A stretch of DNA of 64,000 nt from contig NZ_CP033966.1 in NCBI RefSeq assembly GCF_003854895.1, positions 992,001-1,056,000 of the forward strand. The letters run 5' to 3'. Below are positions 60,787 through 64,000 of the stretch, in pieces. This stretch comes from Pigmentiphaga sp. H8 (GTDB taxonomy: Bacteria; Pseudomonadota; Gammaproteobacteria; Burkholderiales; Burkholderiaceae_B). The number at the start of each line of letters is the position of its first letter. Within the stretch, counting starts at the first letter, position 1. The notes below the pieces were generated by a model that saw nothing but the letters and a program-made list of their open reading frames with translations, was not told where the DNA came from and ran no database searches. The translations under genes were made by a program, and so were the position numbers.

Positions 60787-62382
60787 ATGCAGGAAGGGGT
60801 TCCCGCCGATCTGGTGTCCGTTGCGCCGTTGGCCGAGACGGCCGAATGGCGCGCCTTCGTCGAGGCCGCCCATCGGGCGGATCGCCGGGCGGGCACGCTG
60901 CGGGTGGTAGAGGTGGCCGGTCTGTCGGTGGACCTGAGTACCCAGGCGCAGTCCGACGAACTGTCGGCCGCGGGCGCATCGCTGCTGGCCGCCCGTGATT
61001 TCGAGGCCTCGCGGGCGCGCCTGCTGGAAGGCGGCATCGCCAATTGCACGGAAAACCGCGCCGCCTGGCATGCCGCCCTGCGCGCGGAAGAGCCGCCCGG
61101 GCGGGTGGCGGGCCGGGTGCTGGCCGAGCGCGACCGTGTGCGGGCCTTCGTGCGCCATGTGGATGCGGAAGGGCGCTATGACAGCGTGGTGCATATCGGC
61201 ATAGGCGGCAGCGACTGGGGCCCCAAGCTGGTGGTGGCCGCGCTGGGCTATGCGGGTACGCGCAGGCAGATGCGCTTCGTGTCCAATATCGATGGCCATG
61301 CCATCGAGGCGGGCCTGATCGGGCTGGACCCCAGGCGCACGCTGGTGGTGGTGTCGTCCAAGTCGTTCGGCACGACCGAAACCCTGCACAACGCCGATTG
61401 CGCGCTGCGCTGGCTGCGCGAGGCCGGCATCGCCGACCCATGGTCGCAGGTGGTGGCCGTGACGGCCAATCCCGACGCGGCGCGGGACATGGGCGTGGCG
61501 CCCGAGCGCATCTTCACGTTCTGGGACTGGGCCGGGGGCCGTTATTCGGTCTGGTCGGCCATCGGCTTGCCGATCGCGCTGGCCTTGGGCGCCGAGGCGC
61601 TGGACGGGCTGCTGCAGGGCGCGGCCGCGATGGACGTCCATTTCTCGACCGCGCCGCTGGCCGCGAATGCGCCGGTGCAGCTGGCCCTGGCGGGGCTGGC
61701 CAATCGCAACGCGTTCGGCTATGCCTCGCTGAACATCGCGCCCTACGACGCGCGGCTGGTCCATCTCGTGCCCTATCTGCAGCAATTGGAGATGGAGTCG
61801 CTGGGCAAGTCGGTCGACCTCGGGGGCCGGCCGGTCACGGTGCCGACCGGGCCCGTGGTCTGGGGCATGCCGGGCACCGACGGCCAGCACACGTTCTTCC
61901 AGTGGCTGCACCAGGGGCCGGAAGGCGCTCCGGTGGATTTCATCATCTGCCGCGAGGCGGACCACCCCTACCCGGAACACCACCGGCTGCTGGTGGCCAA
62001 CTGCCTGGCCCAGCGCGAGGCGCTGCTGCGCGGCAAGTCCACGCCCGTGCTCGAGGCGGAGCTGGCGGCGAAGGAAAGCGACCCGGCGCGCGCGGCCTGG
62101 CTGGCGCGGCACAAGATGCATCCCGGCGGCCGGCCATCCACGCTGATCGTGTTGCCGCGCCTGAGCGCGCATGCGCTGGGGGCGTTGCTGGCGCTGTACG
62201 AGCACAAGGTGTTCGTGCAGGGGCTGGTGTGGGGCATCAACCCCTACGATCAGTGGGGCGTCGAATACGGCAAGGTCCTGGCCACGGGCATCGCGCGGGA
62301 ATTGGCCGGCAAGGGAGCAGCGGACGGACACGATGCGTCGACCGCGTATTGGGTGGCGCAGTGGGGCAACGGCGGGATGTAG
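60787..62382 (+). CDS. pgi: Glucose-6-phosphate isomerase
   Basis: 531 residues. YDSVVHIGIGGSDWGPKLVV, VSSKSFGTTETLHNADCALR, the PGI signature FWDWAGGRYSVWSAIGLPIA, GMPGTDGQHTFFQWLHQ, and the C-terminal GLVWGINPYDQWGVEYGKVL (catalytic Lys). It interconverts glucose-6- and fructose-6-phosphate. AAGGAGGAG precedes the ATG. It shares an operon with the phosphomutase gene, linking central hexose phosphates to nucleotide-sugar supply. Confidence 0.96.
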   Translation: MQEGVPADLVSVAPLAETAEWRAFVEAAHRADRRAGTLRVVEVAGLSVDLSTQAQSDELSAAGASLLAARDFEASRARLLEGGIANCTENRAAWHAALRAEEPPGRVAGRVLAERDRVRAFVRHVDAEGRYDSVVHIGIGGSDWGPKLVVAALGYAGTRRQMRFVSNIDGHAIEAGLIGLDPRRTLVVVSSKSFGTTETLHNADCALRWLREAGIADPWSQVVAVTANPDAARDMGVAPERIFTFWDWAGGRYSVWSAIGLPIALALGAEALDGLLQGAAAMDVHFSTAPLAANAPVQLALAGLANRNAFGYASLNIAPYDARLVHLVPYLQQLEMESLGKSVDLGGRPVTVPTGPVVWGMPGTDGQHTFFQWLHQGPEGAPVDFIICREADHPYPEHHRLLVANCLAQREALLRGKSTPVLEAELAAKESDPARAAWLARHKMHPGGRPSTLIVLPRLSAHALGALLALYEHKVFVQGLVWGINPYDQWGVEYGKVLATGIARELAGKGAADGHDASTAYWVAQWGNGGM

Positions 62383-62435
62383 GCAACGCGCGCGCTTTTC
62401 GGCTATCGTGAAACCATTGTGTTGCGGGAGAGCGT

Positions 62436-62726
62436 ATGAAACCCTCCGAAGCCCTGGCCTTGAACCGCGTCGCGATACGGCGTGTGGTCGAGTCTCATCG
62501 CGCCCGCAATGCTCGTGTATTTGGCTCCGTACTGCGCGGTAAGGATACGGATAGCAGCGACCTGGACATCCTCATCGATCCGACGCCGGAGACGACCCTA
62601 TTTGACATCGGTGCGATCCGACACGAGTTGGGCAAGCTGTTGGGGGTGCCAGTGGATGTTCTCACTCCCAACGCGCTGCCAGATCGTTTCCGGGCCAAGG
62701 TGCTCGCGGAGGCTCGCCCGGTATGA
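62436..62726 (+). CDS. mntA: MntA-like minimal nucleotidyltransferase antitoxin
   Basis: 96 residues. The nucleotidyltransferase motif GSVLRGKDTDSSDLDILIDP (GSx10DxD) is complete, and LGVPVDVLTPNALPDRFRAK follows. MNT-domain antitoxins inactivate the HEPN toxin by adding AMP to a Tyr near its RX4HXY motif. It has a GGGAG site before the ATG, and the HEPN gene begins within its stop codon (ATGA). Together they form a type VII toxin-antitoxin module placed just after pgi. Confidence 0.92.
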   Translation: MKPSEALALNRVAIRRVVESHRARNARVFGSVLRGKDTDSSDLDILIDPTPETTLFDIGAIRHELGKLLGVPVDVLTPNALPDRFRAKVLAEARPV

Positions 62727-63109
62727 CTCTTGACCAGCAACGCTTGGTCGACTATCTCACGCATATCGTAGAAGCCATCGAACGCATCAACTACTACACC
62801 GGCGGCATGGACGAGGGCACGTTCCTGCGCGACCAACTCGTGCAGGATGCGGTGATTCGCAATTTCGAGATCATCGGCGAGGCCAGTAACAACATCGAGA
62901 AGCGCTATCCCGAATTTGCAGCGGCGCATCCGGAACTGCCTTTGTCGTTCGCCTACCAGATGCGCAACGCTCTTGCCCACGGCTATTTCAAGGTCGATTT
63001 TGAGATCGTCTGGAAGACGATCCAGCGCAGTCTTCCTGGGTTATTCGTTCAAGTTCGGGAGGCCTTGGCCAGTATCACTGGCCCGGACATTGAAGGGATG
63101 GGGTCATGA
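62723..63109 (+). CDS. hepT: HepT-like HEPN-domain toxin RNase
   Basis: 128 residues of helical HEPN fold. The catalytic RX4HXY motif is RNALAHGY near residue 88-95, after FEIIGEASNNIEKRYPEF. HepT cleaves RNA unless AMPylated by MntA, and the target Tyr of that motif is present. It overlaps mntA by 4 bp, and converges on the fumarylacetoacetate hydrolase gene 50 bp away. An insertion between pgi and the next locus is likely. Confidence 0.92.
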   Translation: MTLDQQRLVDYLTHIVEAIERINYYTGGMDEGTFLRDQLVQDAVIRNFEIIGEASNNIEKRYPEFAAAHPELPLSFAYQMRNALAHGYFKVDFEIVWKTIQRSLPGLFVQVREALASITGPDIEGMGS

Positions 63110-63159
63110 CCGCCCAGGTGGATCGCGTCCTTCTTGCCAGTTAAAACCCTTCCTTCCCC

Positions 63160-64000
63160 TCAATCCAGCAGCGCGGGATCCCAGGCGTGGACGACCTGGC
63201 GCTGTTCGCCCAGGCCGGGAATGCCCAGCGTGACGACGTCGCCCGCCTTGAGGTAGACCGGGGGCTTCTGTCCCAGCCCGACGCCGGGCGGCGTGCCCGT
63301 GGCGATCAGGTCGCCGGGTTCGAGCGTGGTGAAGCGGCTGATGTAGCTGACCAGGAAATCCACGCCGAAGACCATGTTGCGCGTGCTGCCGTCCTGGCGG
63401 CGTTTGCCGTTCACGTCCAGCCATAGGCGCAAGTCCTGCGGGTCCGGGACTTCGTCGGCCGTTACCAGCCACGGGCCGATCGGGCCGAAGGTGTCGCAGC
63501 CTTTGCCCTTGTCCCACTGGCCGCAGCGTTCGAGCTGGTATTCGCGTTCCGAGACGTCGTTGATGACGCAGAAGCCTGCGACATGCCGGCGGGCGTCCGC
63601 GGGTTCGACGTAGCGGGCGCGCGTGCCGATGACGATGCCCAATTCGATTTCCCAATCGGTCTTGGTGGAGTCGCGTGGCATGACGATGGGGTCGTCGGGA
63701 CCCTGGATGCTGCTATTCCATTTGGCGAACAGCACTGGTTCCTGGGGAACGGGCTGGTTGGACTCGGCCGCGTGATCGCTGTAGTTCAGCCCGACGCAGA
63801 TGAATTTCCCCGTGCCGAGGTAGGGCGCGCCCAGTCGCGTTCCGGTCGGAACGATGGGCAGATGCTCGGTGTCCAGCGCACGCAGGCGGTCGAGCTCGGC
63901 GGGGGACAGGGTGGCGTGGGTGATGTCGTCCAGGTGCGAGGACAGGTCGCGCATCGCGCCGCGCGCATCCACGAGGCCGGGTTTTTCGTGGCCCTTGGGG
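63160..64000 (-). CDS. Fumarylacetoacetate hydrolase family protein, 5' end cut by the window
   Basis: 280 codons are visible. The frame continues through the right edge without a start: residues read KGHEKPGLVDARGAMRDLSS, which is the internal start region of the family, so about ten residues are missing. FAH core: FICVGLNYSDHAAESNQPVP, EPVLFAKWNSSIQGPDDPIV, DWEIELGIVIG (metal-ligand ExE), FCVINDVSEREYQLER, and LIATGTPPGVGLGQKPPVYL. The group includes acylpyruvases, oxaloacetate decarboxylases and 2-keto-3-deoxy sugar acid hydrolases such as L-2,4-diketo-3-deoxyrhamnonate hydrolase. The substrate cannot be fixed from this piece. Confidence 0.9.
   Translation of the reverse strand, partial: PKGHEKPGLVDARGAMRDLSSHLDDITHATLSPAELDRLRALDTEHLPIVPTGTRLGAPYLGTGKFICVGLNYSDHAAESNQPVPQEPVLFAKWNSSIQGPDDPIVMPRDSTKTDWEIELGIVIGTRARYVEPADARRHVAGFCVINDVSEREYQLERCGQWDKGKGCDTFGPIGPWLVTADEVPDPQDLRLWLDVNGKRRQDGSTRNMVFGVDFLVSYISRFTTLEPGDLIATGTPPGVGLGQKPPVYLKAGDVVTLGIPGLGEQRQVVHAWDPALLD

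Noticed and set aside
59389..62331. 980-codon open frame on the minus strand opposite the phosphomutase and pgi
   Set aside because: Antisense shadow of two certain genes; composition typical of reverse-strand high-GC DNA.
1..64000. CRISPR arrays, tRNA and rRNA genes
   Set aside because: No regularly spaced direct repeats of the right size, no cloverleaf with CCA-type ends and no rRNA-like stretch was noticed in reading the window.

Overview
The window looks like a chromosomal segment of a high-GC betaproteobacterium. Codon use, the gene families and the neighbourhood (rml genes, lptG, apaH, galU, glmM, pgi) fit the Alcaligenaceae (Bordetella/Achromobacter type), but the genus is inferred from general resemblance, not from a search.

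Layout. (1) Positions 1-18,700 hold a type VI secretion (T6SS) locus, mostly on the minus strand: tssK-tssL-tssM-tssA, then tssB-tssC-hcp-tssE, then tssF running off the left edge. A TraB/GumN-family gene leads the operon. Several genes break or flank it: a HigBA-like toxin-antitoxin pair facing the other way between tssA and tssB; a PhnD-like periplasmic binding protein gene divergent from a hybrid histidine kinase; an mltA lytic transglycosylase gene directly before tssF; and a LuxR-type response regulator at the far end. tssJ, tssG, tssH and vgrG are not in the window. (2) 18,699-22,188 is a small accessory block: hipBA with three perfect spaced operators, a nitroreductase, and an Rpn-family nuclease. 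(3) 22,220-27,600 holds envelope and central functions: rmlC-rmlD-rmlB (no rmlA), apaH, lptG and galU. (4) 27,900-55,730 is a visibly more A/T-rich polysaccharide island. Its left arm (+) is an export module (wzi, LMW phosphatase, wza, wzc), an IS3-family element with intact ends, and a Tat-exported tailspike-like beta-helix protein. Its right arm (-) is one long operon for a nonulosonic (legionaminic-type) acid glycan: a WbpM-like dehydratase, Wzx, a glycosyltransferase, Wzy, a CBS-domain/aminotransferase fusion, AsnB, an HpcH/HpaI-type aldolase homologue, NeuB, NeuD, NeuC, a GT-B-like protein, PtmF-, PtmB- and PtmA-like proteins, an acetyltransferase and a PglC-type priming transferase. The two arms converge at about 37,870. 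(5) 56,205-64,000 returns to high GC: glmM, a WecA-type priming transferase, a phosphomannomutase/phosphoglucomutase, pgi, an MntA-HepT toxin-antitoxin pair, and a fumarylacetoacetate hydrolase family gene cut by the right edge.

How the genes fit together. WbpM-like dehydratase, aminotransferase and NeuD acetyltransferase can make a UDP-2,4-diacetamido-2,4,6-trideoxyhexose. NeuC, NeuB and the cytidylyltransferase can convert this to a CMP-activated legionaminic-type acid. The priming transferase, one or two glycosyltransferases, Wzx and Wzy would build and polymerise a short repeat, and Wza/Wzc/phosphatase/Wzi would export and anchor it as a capsule. GalU, ManB/AlgC, Pgi, GlmM and the Rml enzymes supply precursors. 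In the T6SS part, the binding protein, kinase and response regulator are good candidates for locus-specific control. MltA could open peptidoglycan for the apparatus. Three toxin-antitoxin pairs and an Rpn nuclease sit at the joints between blocks, which suggests repeated insertion at these joints.
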